The position numbers and the translations under genes were made by a program. Positions 17,016 through 25,977 of a DNA stretch of 64,000 nucleotides are shown piece after piece; within the stretch, counting starts at the first letter, position 1, and every line of letters starts with the position of its first letter. The DNA is taken from positions 44,288 through 108,287 of the forward strand of contig NZ_JHVH01000015.1 of NCBI RefSeq assembly GCF_000620045.1, read 5' to 3'. The stretch is from Halomonas halodenitrificans DSM 735 (GTDB taxonomy: Bacteria; Pseudomonadota; Gammaproteobacteria; Pseudomonadales; Halomonadaceae). Under the pieces are notes generated by a model. That model was not told the DNA's origin. It did not search any database and saw only the letters and a list, made by a program, of their open reading frames with translations.

Positions 17016-17396
17016 TCAGCTGGAGTCGGCGACCGTCGAGTAGGGGTTATCCGGCATCAGGGCGCGCGGCAGCGCCGGACGACGACTATCCTCCTTGGGG
17101 CCATAGTTCTCGGCCAGGTAGTCGAGGATCGCATTTTCCATTTCGGGCTGGAACTCCCAGAGCCCCTGGGTCTCCTGCATCCAGCGGATCAACGACTCCC
17201 AGTGGTTGCGAGTGCCGCTGTTCTGGGTCACCAGTTTGGCAGAATGGCAGACCGTACAGTTGGCCTTGGTCATCTGCCAGCCCTCGGCCTTGATCAGGCC
17301 GCTATCCGGATCCGTTTCCTGGGCCATCGACACCAGGGGAAGGCCCAGCAGGGCTGCCCCCAGCGTGGGCACGGCGAGTGCGCGTAAAGGCTTCAT
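17016..17396 (-). CDS. sorB: Sulfite dehydrogenase cytochrome c subunit (SorB-like)
   Basis: Periplasmic 126-residue c-type cytochrome that takes electrons from the molybdenum subunit. It has a Sec signal peptide (MKPLRALAVPTLGAALLGLP, cleavage near SMAQ) and one haem site, CTVCH at residues 47-51. The region around WESLIRWMQETQGLWEF with several Met residues can supply the axial ligand. A strong AGGAGG precedes the start. It is 8 nt downstream of the molybdoenzyme gene, giving the SorAB arrangement. Confidence 0.85.
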   Translation of the reverse strand: MKPLRALAVPTLGAALLGLPLVSMAQETDPDSGLIKAEGWQMTKANCTVCHSAKLVTQNSGTRNHWESLIRWMQETQGLWEFQPEMENAILDYLAENYGPKEDSRRPALPRALMPDNPYSTVADSS

Positions 17397-17404
17397 GGTA
17401 CCTC

Positions 17405-18736
17405 CTAGGCGACCTGAATCGCGACGCGATGGCAGGCGTTGTTCAGGTACCCCTTGGGGTTCCAGCCCGGGACGACCATGGGTTGCGTACGGCCTTCATC
17501 ATCGGTGGCTCTGGCCCAGACCTCGTAGTAACCGGGTTCGGGGAATTCAATGGATGTGGTCCAGCGTTGCCAGGCCAGGCGGTTGGGCGCCGCCTTGAGC
17601 TCGGCCTTCTTCCAGGTGGCGCCGAAGTCGATGGAGACATGCACCGCCTTGACGGACAGGTCGCCGGCCCAGGCGTGGCCGCGTACGGTCATGGCGTCGC
17701 TCAAGGGGTGGTCGATCCCCGACTTCGGGAAGGTAACAAGCGATTTTACCGGCATCGACTGGATGGTGACGAAGTCCTCCTCGGGCACCATGCTACCGGG
17801 TGCGACCGGGTGTTTGGGTACACTGTAGGAAGGGGCGCCCATCTTGGTGCCATCATGTTTCTGATTGCGGATCACGATACGCTTGAGCCACTTCCCGGAG
17901 ACCGAGCCCGGCCAACCGCTACACACCACGCGCAGGGGATAGCCGTTGAGGTAGGGGATGTCCTCGCCGTTCATGGCCCAGGCGATCAGTGACTCATCCT
18001 CCAGGGCCTTTTCCATGGGCACGCCACGGGAGATGGGATCCTTGTCGGGGTCTCCGCTGGCGTGGGCATCGGCGCCGTAGTAGCCGGTGTAGACGGCGTC
18101 TTCCTTGATACCACAGGACTCGAGAACATCACGCAGGCGCACGCCGGTGAAAGTGGGGCAGGCCACCGCGCCGGTGGTCCACTGGTTGCCGCTGGCCGAG
18201 GGCACGTATTCGCTGCGGCCGTTGCCACCGCACTCCACCTGGAGCTGGTAGGTATGGTGCTCGAATCTTTCCTTGAGGTCGGCAATCGAGAAGCTCTGTG
18301 GCGACTCGCAGGACTCACCGCCGATCTCCAGCTGCCAGGTATCGACATCGATATCCTCCACCGCAGGCGGAATGCCGTTGTTACGCACGAACATGTGCTT
18401 GGCAGGAGTGATGTCGTCGTCAAGCAGGTGGGGCGGGGTTTCGGCGTTGATCGGCCGGTCATTGAGGATGGTCAACCCCTCCTTGCCCTCCAGGGTGAAG
18501 GGCTCGTCGCTCTGTGCCAGGGCCGCCGGGATCAGGCCGCCAGGCATCTTGTCGGCAAAGGGGATGGAACCACCTACTGCTGCCGCCATGGCCAGCAGGC
18601 TCGAGCGCTTGAGGAAACCCCGGCGGGATACCGGGTCGACCTCACGGTTCCATACCAGTCGGTCTGCCGCCTCGGGATCCTCGGCGTAGAGCTCATGGAG
18701 GCCACGGGTCTTGGAGTCGGGGGGGAGCTTTGTCAT
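17405..18736 (-). CDS. sorA: Sulfite dehydrogenase molybdopterin subunit (SorA/SoxC type)
   Basis: Periplasmic enzyme that oxidises sulfite to sulfate and passes electrons to the cytochrome encoded next. The 443-residue precursor carries a twin-arginine signal starting at residue 37 (SRRGFLKRSSLLAM). The sulfite-oxidase domain includes the molybdenum-ligating Cys169 in VECGGNGRSEY and VVCSGWPGSVSGKWLKRI; the C-terminal dimerisation domain (about 330-440) is also present. An N-terminal stretch of about 36 residues precedes the Tat motif, as in some SoxC proteins. No other sox genes are nearby, which favours a stand-alone sulfite detoxification or energy role. Confidence 0.92.
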   Translation of the reverse strand: MTKLPPDSKTRGLHELYAEDPEAADRLVWNREVDPVSRRGFLKRSSLLAMAAAVGGSIPFADKMPGGLIPAALAQSDEPFTLEGKEGLTILNDRPINAETPPHLLDDDITPAKHMFVRNNGIPPAVEDIDVDTWQLEIGGESCESPQSFSIADLKERFEHHTYQLQVECGGNGRSEYVPSASGNQWTTGAVACPTFTGVRLRDVLESCGIKEDAVYTGYYGADAHASGDPDKDPISRGVPMEKALEDESLIAWAMNGEDIPYLNGYPLRVVCSGWPGSVSGKWLKRIVIRNQKHDGTKMGAPSYSVPKHPVAPGSMVPEEDFVTIQSMPVKSLVTFPKSGIDHPLSDAMTVRGHAWAGDLSVKAVHVSIDFGATWKKAELKAAPNRLAWQRWTTSIEFPEPGYYEVWARATDDEGRTQPMVVPGWNPKGYLNNACHRVAIQVA

Positions 18737-18961
18737 GAGGGTTATTCCTGCCAGGTTCAGGCGCCGCGTTGTCGTCGGCGCCGTGTTGTCGTTGTAATGT
18801 CTTGGGCAGCCCGTGTTCGGGTCCTGTGTTCTTCCAGCCTAGCAGGGTTGCCAGGAGTTGCTGCCCGATGTCGGCGTACTGGCAGGCCGGGCCATCAGGC
18901 ACGGGACGGGGGGCGTATCGGTCAGCCGTGAGTCAGGCGTGATAGTGCGACCCCGGCAGGG

Positions 18962-19558
18962 CTACCCCTGCCGGGGGAGGATGCGTCGGTAACGGTCGAG
19001 GCACTCGTCCAGCCATGCCCCGGTGAGGTGGCTCGGGGGTGCGGTGCCGGGAGTGCGCAGCTCGAGGAGGAACCAGCCGACCCGACTGTCGGGCTCGACC
19101 AGGCGCGGTGTCAGACCCGCCGGCAAGCCCTGGGGGCGGCACCAGGTGAGTTCCAGAGCATTGTTGTCGATCAGGTACTGGAAGCGAGAGGCATCACGCA
19201 GTACCGCGATCCCACCTTCAGCCAGGCCGCGGGAAAGGCTCTCCAGGGTGCGGTAGGCAGGGGCCCCGGCAGCACGGCAGGCATGCTGGCCCGAGACATG
19301 ACAGCGCTCTCGCGCCTCCGGCGCCTCAGGCCAGTTACCACCGGCCAGGCGCCGAGCCGTGGCAGGCCAGGCGAGGGCGATGATGCGTGCCGGGGTGCCG
19401 TCGGAGAGGCGTGTATCGTCGCGGGTGATCGCGCCGTGGCGAAGCTCTTGGCGCAGCCAGGCGTAATCGCTGGCCTGCTGGATGGTGTCACGGGCTTCGT
19501 CGGCGGTGTGGCTGGCGCTCTGCAAGGAGCGCAACAGGGAAAGGGTTCGCAGAATCAC
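18962..19558 (-). CDS. Hypothetical protein, no recognised family
   Basis: 198-residue soluble protein; I do not recognise it. It has no signal peptide or membrane segment. Notable stretches are EARDTIQQASDYAWLRQELR near the N-terminus, a Cys pair within ERCHVSGQHACRAAG, and the C-terminal WLDECLDRYRRILPRQG. The only long start is a GTG at 19558 with GAGG about 10 nt upstream. Base composition matches its neighbours. It stands alone between sorA and gabT on the same strand; the 225 nt upstream of sorA (18737-18961) holds nothing I can name. Confidence 0.55.
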   Translation of the reverse strand: MILRTLSLLRSLQSASHTADEARDTIQQASDYAWLRQELRHGAITRDDTRLSDGTPARIIALAWPATARRLAGGNWPEAPEARERCHVSGQHACRAAGAPAYRTLESLSRGLAEGGIAVLRDASRFQYLIDNNALELTWCRPQGLPAGLTPRLVEPDSRVGWFLLELRTPGTAPPSHLTGAWLDECLDRYRRILPRQG

Positions 19559-19684
19559 GGGCTGGCCTCACGTTTGACGTCGCCATCTTCCCGCTTGGGT
19601 CACGCCCTGGCAAGGGCGTTGGCGCAGGGGAGAAGCGACGCTCCCGCCTCGAGTGGCGAGAGCGGATCTGCCGTGCCCGGCAAA

Positions 19685-19713
19685 GCACCACCCGACATGG
19701 CGCCGGGCGGTGC
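19685..19713 (-). terminator. Terminator hairpin of gabT
   Basis: Stem GCACC-CCCG paired with CGGG-GGTGC (arms 19685-19694 and 19704-19713, one mismatch), 21 nt past the gabT stop, followed on the minus strand by TTTGCC. Confidence 0.55.
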
Positions 19714-19733
19714 CTCAGGGTGGGGCGCCGGGA

Positions 19734-21026
19734 TCAAGCGATGGCGGGCCGACCCACCAGTTCCTCGAGGGACGCTTCAATAATTGCCAGGCCCTCTTCC
19801 AGGATCTCGTCCTCGATGGTGACCGGCATCAGAAAACGCAGGGTGTTGCCGTAGAGGCCACAGGAGAGCAGGATCAGCCCCTTCTCGCGGGCACGCTTGC
19901 ACAGCGCCGCCGCGAGGTCGGCGTCCGGGGTGTGGTGGGCCTTGTCGGAAACGATATCGATCGCGGCCATGGCGCCCATGTGGCGGCCGTTGTCGATGCA
20001 GTCGAACTGTTGTTGCCACTTTTCGAATCGCTTGCCGAGCCTTTCCCCCAGGGCCTGACTCTTCTCGAGAATCTTGTCTTCCTTGAAGACGTCCAGAACC
20101 GCCAGCACGGCAGCGCAGGAGACCGGGCTGCCGGTATAGGTGCCGCCCAGAGAGTTGGCGCCGGAGGCATCCATATGAGCGTCGGTGCCCACCACGGCGG
20201 AGATCGGCATGCCGTCTGCCATGCTCTTGGCCATGGTGATCAAGTCGGGCTCGACGCCACTGTGCTCGATGGCGAACATCTTGCCGGTGCGGCCGAAGCC
20301 GGACTGTACCTCGTCGATGATCATCAGCATGCCGTGCTCGTCACAGAGGTCACGGATCGCCTTGAGGAAGCCGGCCGGCGCCGGATAGAAGCCGCCCTCG
20401 CCGAGCACCGGTTCGAGCACGATGGCCGCGGTATCGCGCGGGTTGGCGTCGGTCTTGAGCGTCATCTTCAGCCCGCGCAGGGCCTCTTCCTCGCTGACCC
20501 CGTGATAGTCAACGGGGTAGGGGGCGCGAAAGACGTTACCCGGCATGCTGCCGAAGTCGGTGGCGTAGGGGGCAACCTTGCCGTTCATGGCCATGGTCAT
20601 GAAGGTGCGGCCATGGTAGCCGCCGTCGAAGCAGATCACGTTGTTCTTGCCGGTGGCGGCGCGGGCGACCTTGACCGCGTTCTCCAGTGCCTCGGCGCCG
20701 GAGTTGGCCAGCATCACCTTGGCGTGGCCGCGTACCGGAGTGATCCGGCTGAGCTGCTCGGCCACCTTCACATAGCCCTCGTAGGGCATCACGGTCTGGC
20801 AGGTGTGCATCACGCGATCGAGCTGTGCCTTGACTGCCTCGACCACCTTCGGATGGCGGTGGCCGATGTTGAGTACGCCGATACCACCGGCGAAGTCGAT
20901 GATGCGGTTGCCATCGGCATCCCAGATCAGGGCATTTTCGGCGCGATCGGCAAACTGGGTCGCCGGACTGGCGGCGCCATCGGCGACAAAACGCTTCTTG
21001 AGGTCGTTGAGTTCTGCGTTGGTCAT
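19734..21026 (-). CDS. gabT: 4-aminobutyrate aminotransferase
   Basis: PLP-dependent class III aminotransferase, 430 residues, converting GABA and 2-oxoglutarate to succinate semialdehyde and glutamate. Landmarks are GGIGVLNIGHRHPKVVEAVK (about 47-66), NSGAEALENAVKVAR (about 108-122), IIDEVQSGFGRTGKMFA (about 236-252) and the PLP lysine K267 in TMAKSMADG. Similarity extends through the GTYTGSPVSCAA block that separates GABA transaminases from ornithine and acetylornithine enzymes. No succinate-semialdehyde dehydrogenase gene is adjacent, so its partner must lie elsewhere. GGAGG precedes the start. Confidence 0.92.
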   Translation of the reverse strand: MTNAELNDLKKRFVADGAASPATQFADRAENALIWDADGNRIIDFAGGIGVLNIGHRHPKVVEAVKAQLDRVMHTCQTVMPYEGYVKVAEQLSRITPVRGHAKVMLANSGAEALENAVKVARAATGKNNVICFDGGYHGRTFMTMAMNGKVAPYATDFGSMPGNVFRAPYPVDYHGVSEEEALRGLKMTLKTDANPRDTAAIVLEPVLGEGGFYPAPAGFLKAIRDLCDEHGMLMIIDEVQSGFGRTGKMFAIEHSGVEPDLITMAKSMADGMPISAVVGTDAHMDASGANSLGGTYTGSPVSCAAVLAVLDVFKEDKILEKSQALGERLGKRFEKWQQQFDCIDNGRHMGAMAAIDIVSDKAHHTPDADLAAALCKRAREKGLILLSCGLYGNTLRFLMPVTIEDEILEEGLAIIEASLEELVGRPAIA

Positions 21027-21355
21027 GTGGCCTCCTGGTGGTGGGTTGGCGATCCGCTTTCGGCCGCCGGTACTCGATTATTCTAGTTCAAGGAAGGCTT
21101 TCGGGCCTTGGTGAGCCCCGTCGGTCAGCCGGGTCTCCTCGGCGTGGTTCAGGTGATCCCATGGCCAGGTTGCCATGCCGACAGGCGGGTTGGAATGATC
21201 TCGGCGTGTCTGATCCCGAGGGACAGTCGGCGGCATTTTCCGTTACACTATGGCGCCTGAAATTGCGACGTCTACCGATGCTCGCATCGAACGGTCTGCA
21301 CGCCGAATACCTCGCCGCCCTGGGCGGCTCCTGCGAAGCGATATCGAGGTGAGCC
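21027..21355. other. Intergenic region between gabT and the DUF1266 gene
   Basis: 329 nt between divergent genes. It must hold both promoters. TTTTCCGTTACACTATGG near 21238-21255 has a plausible plus-strand -10 (TACACT) but no matching -35. Short open frames here have no ribosome-binding site or recognisable product. Confidence 0.4.
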
Positions 21356-23821
21356 TTGATCGATCTCCTGAACGCCTGGTGGGCCCAGCAGCTGGTGCTG
21401 TGTGATTGGGTCTTCGACCCCGACCCATTCAGCATTGCCCCGGAAGACGCCCGCGCGCGCCTGTCGATCCTGGAAGTGCCGGACCGTGGTGAACTTGGAT
21501 GGCGGCTGCTTGAGTCCCTGGATGCCGGCGGGGCCGACGCCGACCCGGCGAAGCTGCTGGCGGCGTTGGAGCTGATCGCCCTGGCCGGCGCGGCGGGTTG
21601 GCTGGCCGAGACTCAGGCCCGCGCCTGGGCCCATTGGCTGACCGGCGAGATCGTGGCCCATCATCGCGACCTGGATGCCTGGCTGGAGGCGCTGCGCCGC
21701 GCACGCAGCGACGAAGGCTGGGTGCGTGGCGATGATAACTTCGCGGAAGCCTGTGAGGCCCTGGCGGTTCTCGAACATGAGGGGGATGGCATTACCTGGG
21801 AGCATCTGGGCGAGTGGCTGGCGGTGCACGATCGTCCCGAGGCTCTCTGGCCCGGTAACGAGAGCGCCGCCGTCTGGCGGCTGCGTGCCGGCTTTGCGCC
21901 GATACTGGCGCTGCCCGCCGGCGATCAGGACTGGGCGGGCGTCGCCGAGTGGCTCGCCGCGAACTGGCAGGTGCATGGTCGAGAGGACCTGATACGTGCC
22001 CTGCTGTGGCTGGGGGCCCAGGGCGATCGTCAGGGGTGGGATCTCGATGCCAGCCGGTTGCTGTCGCTCGATCATGATGCCCGCCGTGCCTGGTGCGATG
22101 GCCTGGAAGCGGGTGAGCAACGCTATGGCCGAACGCTGATGGCGCTGCTGGAGCAGGGGGAGCCGTTGGAATGGGCGGCCTGGGACTGGTTGCGCCTGGT
22201 GGATCTGGCTTGGGCGGGCGCCTGTCTCGGCTGGTTGCAGACCGAAGAGGCCGAGGCCTTCGCCCTGCACGCAGCCGATCTGATTCAGCATCGCTACAGC
22301 GACTGGTCGGCCCTGGCCAGGGGCTTTCAGCGTGGGCGCAGTCTATTCGAGGGGCGCGACCTGCTGGATACCTTCGCCGCCGACTGGCGACTGCTGTTGC
22401 ACTCGCCGTTGAGTCCCTGGCGGGTGCCGCTACAGGGGTTGGTGGACGAAGCCTGGCTGGTACCTGCCCGGGAGGCGATGCTTGGCTGGCGTGCCGACCC
22501 CTGGCATTGGGTGCTGGCGCTGGCGTCGGTGCGCGAGCCGGAACTGGCCACGCGCCAGGGAGTCTCGGCGGCGGTGCCACCGGCGCGCCGAGCCGATGCG
22601 CGCCGCTATCTCGCCGAGCATCTCGACCTGTACGCCGAGGAGGGTGTCGAGGCGCTGGTACGCTACTGGCTGCCGGCCCAGGCGCATCACTTGAACCAGC
22701 TTGCCACCGATGCGGCCCACGGGGCACTGCCGCCTGCCGAGACGCCCTTCGGGAAGGCCGACCCGGGCATGCTGGCCCAGCGCAATGACTTGCGCACGGC
22801 CAGCCGTCACGCGGCCACCATCCATATGGCCGAGAAATACGCCTTCTATCTGCAGATGTCCTTCGACAGTCATGACTTCGATGCCGAGGGGCTGGCGGCA
22901 CTGGCCGAGGCGCTGCGAGGCTCGCTGTGCCGCTTCTACCCGGATGCCCGACGCCTGCTCGAGGCCTGGATATGCTGGGACGCGCTACTGCCGGAGGAGG
23001 ACCAGCCGGCGCTGGCCCCGGAAATCCGCTGGCACCTGGAAGACCCGGGTAGCCTCTTCCACTGGCTCGATTGGCGAGTCGACGAATGGCACGAACCGGG
23101 GCCCCGTCCAAGGCTTTCACAGTTTACCGCGCTGTCGTTGGTGGGGCCTCTCAACAGCCCGCCCTGGAGCCTGCCGCACCGCGAGAGCGAGCGGGAGGCG
23201 ATGGCCATTCGGGAGTGGGTCGATGGGCACTTTGCCCTGCATTCCGCCGAGGAGCTCGTCGAGTTTGTTGATTTCCTGCTGGAGAGCGGTGACCGCCAGG
23301 AATATCAGATCAACTATGCCCCCTATACGCTCAACGCCGCGCGCCTCGCCTCGGAAATCGCGATCCTGGAGAGCGGCGAATGCAGTGACGAGGAGCGCAC
23401 CCATCTACTGCGACTCCAACGGGTTCGTGATAACGAGGATGGCTGCAACGACACCGACCTGATCGCCTGGGACCTGGCTCAGGCGGTGGATCTGGCCGTT
23501 GCGGGTCGCCAGTTGGGCTGGCTGGAGGCGGAGGCCTTCAATAAAGTGCTGGAACGGGCCCATGGCCTGGCCGCGGGCCATTATTCCGGCTGGGAGGCCT
23601 ACGCCCGTGGTTTCTATACGGGCTTCTCGTTCTTCATGGGTGAGACCCCGGAGCGCGAGGGCTTTCTGGCAAGCCTGCGCCAGGCCCTGGTCGCCTGGTT
23701 GAGTGCCGCACCGCCCCTGGCCGGCCCCTGGGCCAGCCTGGAGTTTCCCGGTGCACGACCGCGTCACTGGGCGCCCATGCATGTCGACACCCTGCCGGGG
23801 GACGCCCGCCTGCTGCACTGA
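21356..23821 (+). CDS. Multi-copy DUF1266 protein (821 residues)
   Basis: Large soluble protein, very rich in Trp, Leu and Ala. DUF1266 proteins (E. coli YbeR/YbeU type, function unknown) are usually 200-300 residues; here two copies are clear. Copy A, about 198-360, runs from REDLIRALLWLGAQGDRQGW through AWDWLRLVDLAWAGACLGWL to SPLSPWRVPL. Copy B, about 620-800, runs from AEELVEFVDFLLESGDRQEY through AWDLAQAVDLAVAGRQLGWL to ARGFYTGFSFFMG. The N-terminus (about 45-120) and the middle (about 425-545) look like further diverged copies. The TTG start at 21356 has GAGGTGA just upstream. It is single-gene, convergent with nothing, and followed by hairpins. Confidence 0.75.
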   Translation: MIDLLNAWWAQQLVLCDWVFDPDPFSIAPEDARARLSILEVPDRGELGWRLLESLDAGGADADPAKLLAALELIALAGAAGWLAETQARAWAHWLTGEIVAHHRDLDAWLEALRRARSDEGWVRGDDNFAEACEALAVLEHEGDGITWEHLGEWLAVHDRPEALWPGNESAAVWRLRAGFAPILALPAGDQDWAGVAEWLAANWQVHGREDLIRALLWLGAQGDRQGWDLDASRLLSLDHDARRAWCDGLEAGEQRYGRTLMALLEQGEPLEWAAWDWLRLVDLAWAGACLGWLQTEEAEAFALHAADLIQHRYSDWSALARGFQRGRSLFEGRDLLDTFAADWRLLLHSPLSPWRVPLQGLVDEAWLVPAREAMLGWRADPWHWVLALASVREPELATRQGVSAAVPPARRADARRYLAEHLDLYAEEGVEALVRYWLPAQAHHLNQLATDAAHGALPPAETPFGKADPGMLAQRNDLRTASRHAATIHMAEKYAFYLQMSFDSHDFDAEGLAALAEALRGSLCRFYPDARRLLEAWICWDALLPEEDQPALAPEIRWHLEDPGSLFHWLDWRVDEWHEPGPRPRLSQFTALSLVGPLNSPPWSLPHRESEREAMAIREWVDGHFALHSAEELVEFVDFLLESGDRQEYQINYAPYTLNAARLASEIAILESGECSDEERTHLLRLQRVRDNEDGCNDTDLIAWDLAQAVDLAVAGRQLGWLEAEAFNKVLERAHGLAAGHYSGWEAYARGFYTGFSFFMGETPEREGFLASLRQALVAWLSAAPPLAGPWASLEFPGARPRHWAPMHVDTLPGDARLLH

Positions 23822-23870
23822 GGCGCGGCCCAGGGTCGCCATCCCCGAGTGGCTGGTTTATAGTCGCAGT

Positions 23871-23900
23871 ATCGAATGAATGGCAATCGAATGAATGGCT
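23871..23900. repeat. Tandem 15-bp duplication
   Basis: ATCGAATGAATGGC is present twice in direct tandem (23871-23884 and 23886-23899; units of 15 with one differing last base), 50 nt after the DUF1266 stop. It is followed by a GGCTCC/GGAGCC hairpin (about 23898-23916). Confidence 0.7.
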
Positions 23901-23946
23901 CCACCTGCCGGGAGCCCTTGATCACAACGAGTCGCTGGCAGGCTGT

Positions 23947-23987
23947 CATGGCAGTGCTACCGAAAACGCATGGGTGGCACTGCCATG
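23947..23987. repeat. 15-bp inverted repeat upstream of the NlpC/P60 lipoprotein gene
   Basis: Arms 23947-23961 and 23973-23987 pair over 15 positions with one G-T pair around an 11-nt loop. It ends 65 nt before the lipoprotein start. There is no T-run, so it is not a typical terminator; a leader hairpin or operator is possible. Confidence 0.5.
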
Positions 23988-24052
23988 GTGTTGGTCTCCG
24001 TTCCCGGATCCCCGATGTCGGTGGGGCGGCTCAGGGAAAAGGTTTTTGATGC

Positions 24053-24682
24053 ATGATTGTTAACCGTTCGAGCCGTACCCTGTTGATGATCGTGTCGTTG
24101 GCCATGCTGGCCGGTTGCGCCTCGGGGTCTCGCCATGATGCCTCTCACGGTGTTGATGAGCCCTATTTTGCCCGCGACATGCCGGGACTACCCGGCGGCT
24201 GGGATCCCATGATGTCGCGGGTGGACAATCCGATTCTCGAGGCCCGCCGGCTCGGCAACCCGCCGCCTGCCCTGGTGCGTCAGGCCCTGTTGGCCCAGCA
24301 TGAGGACTGGGTGGGAACCCCCTATCGCCTGGGGGGCACATCGCAGCATGGTGTCGATTGTTCGGCGCTGGTGCAGAATGTCTTTGCGGAGACTTTCCAG
24401 CTCAATCTGCCCAGGACCACAGGGGAGCAGGTGCGAGAGGGGAGCCCCGTCGCACGCGATGAGCTGGCCCCGGGGGATCTGGTGTTCTTCCGGCCGCCCG
24501 GCGCCTATCGTCACGTCGGTATCTTCATTGGCGACGGCCGCTTCCTGCACGCCTCCTCGTCCCGGGGCGTGATGATCTCGAGGCTGGATAACAGCTATTG
24601 GCGTCGCTATTACTGGCAGGCGCGGCGAGCCCTGGAGCCGACCAACCTGGCCCAGCGTCTGCTGGTCGACGTCGACGCCTGA
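24053..24682 (+). CDS. NlpC/P60 family lipoprotein, probable peptidoglycan endopeptidase
   Basis: 209-residue lipoprotein. The signal peptide ends in the lipobox LAGC (Cys22). The NlpC/P60 domain (about 75-195) has the full catalytic set: Cys103 in HGVDCSALVQ, His154 in YRHVGIFIGDG and His166 in RFLHASS. This is the Spr/MepS class, which cuts D-Ala-mDAP cross-links to allow wall growth. An unusual 50-residue linker (about 23-72) separates lipid anchor and domain. The MFS gene begins 32 nt later. Confidence 0.9.
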   Translation: MIVNRSSRTLLMIVSLAMLAGCASGSRHDASHGVDEPYFARDMPGLPGGWDPMMSRVDNPILEARRLGNPPPALVRQALLAQHEDWVGTPYRLGGTSQHGVDCSALVQNVFAETFQLNLPRTTGEQVREGSPVARDELAPGDLVFFRPPGAYRHVGIFIGDGRFLHASSSRGVMISRLDNSYWRRYYWQARRALEPTNLAQRLLVDVDA

Positions 24683-24714
24683 GCGCCTCTGGTTTCCGGC
24701 ACACAGGGCTCGTC

Positions 24715-25908
24715 ATGATTCATATGCGTAGCGCTGCCTGGTGGCGAGCCACACTAGCACTGGGTCTGGGCTCGTTGCTGGTTTTCATCAATCTTTATGC
24801 GCCTCAGCCGCTACTGCCTGACCTGCGCGAGGCCTATGGCGTCTCGACACTGGTGGTAGGGCTGGTGATGTCAGTGGCCACGCTGTCGCTGGCGGTTTCG
24901 CTGCTGGTATTCGGTCCGCTCTCGGATGCTATCGGTCGTGACGGCATCATGCGTATCAGTCTGCTGGCGGCGGGTCTTCTTTCTCTGGCGCTGGCGTTGG
25001 CGCCCAGCTTCGAGGCTCTGCTGTTAGTGCGTGCGCTACAGGGCTTTGTACTGGGTGGTCTGCCTGCCGTGGCCATTGCCTGGATGGGCGACGAGTTCGA
25101 GCCAGATGCGATGCTGGCTGCCGTGGGCCTCTATATCGGGGCCAACACATTGGGAGGTATCAGCGGGCGCCTGGTGGGTGGTGGCATGGGGGAGCTCGGA
25201 GGCAGCGCGGCCGGCTTCTTGACAGTGGGGTTGATTACCCTGGTGGGGGTCGTGATCTTCTGGAAGCTTCTGCCGCCGTCGCGTGGTTTCACTCCGCGTC
25301 GCTTCGAGCTGTCCGCCGCCCTCGCGGATCTTCGTGGTCATCTTTTAAATCCTCTCCTGCTGTCGGCCTACCTGCTGGGCGGGCTCAACTTTCTGATCTT
25401 CATCAACCAGTACAGCTACATTACCTTCCGCCTGGCTGCACCCCCCTTCAGCCTGGGATCCACCCTGCTGGGACTGGTATTTCTGACTTACCTGGGGGGG
25501 ACCCTGGGCTCTTCACTCTCCGGTCGACTGGTACGCCATCTTTCCCAGCCGGCCTGCATGATGCTGGGCATCGTGATCTTCATGGTTGGCACCCTGGTCA
25601 CTCTGGCCGACAGCCTGCCGCTGATCCTGCTGGGCCTGACCATCAACGCCTTCGGCTTCTTTGTAGCCCATTCCATGGCTTCCAGCTGGGTGGGGCGCCA
25701 TGCTCGCCAGGGGAGGGGGAGCGCCTCGGCACTCTATCTGGTGTTCTACTACAGTGGCGCCAGCCTCGGGGTATTTTGGCTGGAGCCGTTCTGGAGCCTG
25801 GGTGGCTGGGGAGGGGTGGCGCTGGGCTCCTGGCTGATACTGGGCGTCACGCTGTCGATCGCTGCCTGGCTCCGGCGATGGCGGCCGGATGGAAACGCCG
25901 GGCGCTAG
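24715..25908 (+). CDS. Major facilitator superfamily permease (YnfM-like)
   Basis: Inner-membrane transporter of 397 residues with twelve membrane segments. The motif between TM2 and TM3 reads GPLSDAIGRDGIMR (MFS motif A), TM1 begins with LYAPQPLLPDLREAYGVS as in the YnfM/arabinose-efflux group, and GLPAVAIAWMGDEF sits in TM4-5. Substrate cannot be inferred. I chose the ATG at 24715 (AGGG 9 nt upstream); the frame is open further upstream, within the lipoprotein gene, without a good start. Confidence 0.88.
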   Translation: MIHMRSAAWWRATLALGLGSLLVFINLYAPQPLLPDLREAYGVSTLVVGLVMSVATLSLAVSLLVFGPLSDAIGRDGIMRISLLAAGLLSLALALAPSFEALLLVRALQGFVLGGLPAVAIAWMGDEFEPDAMLAAVGLYIGANTLGGISGRLVGGGMGELGGSAAGFLTVGLITLVGVVIFWKLLPPSRGFTPRRFELSAALADLRGHLLNPLLLSAYLLGGLNFLIFINQYSYITFRLAAPPFSLGSTLLGLVFLTYLGGTLGSSLSGRLVRHLSQPACMMLGIVIFMVGTLVTLADSLPLILLGLTINAFGFFVAHSMASSWVGRHARQGRGSASALYLVFYYSGASLGVFWLEPFWSLGGWGGVALGSWLILGVTLSIAAWLRRWRPDGNAGR

Positions 25909-25929
25909 GACGCCGCCTTCCATGCAAAA

Positions 25930-25951
25930 GGGGCAGCCGGTTGGCTGCCCC
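25930..25951. terminator. Bidirectional terminator between the MFS gene and slyD
   Basis: Perfect 9-bp stem GGGGCAGCC/GGCTGCCCC with a GGTT loop; TTTTGC follows on the minus strand. It lies 21 nt after the MFS stop and 26 nt after the slyD stop. Confidence 0.85.
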
Positions 25952-25977
25952 TGTGATGCGCGGTCACCAGTGAGCTC

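Noticed and set aside
19653..21086. 477-codon plus-strand frame over gabT
   Set aside because: Antisense shadow; gabT has all catalytic motifs.
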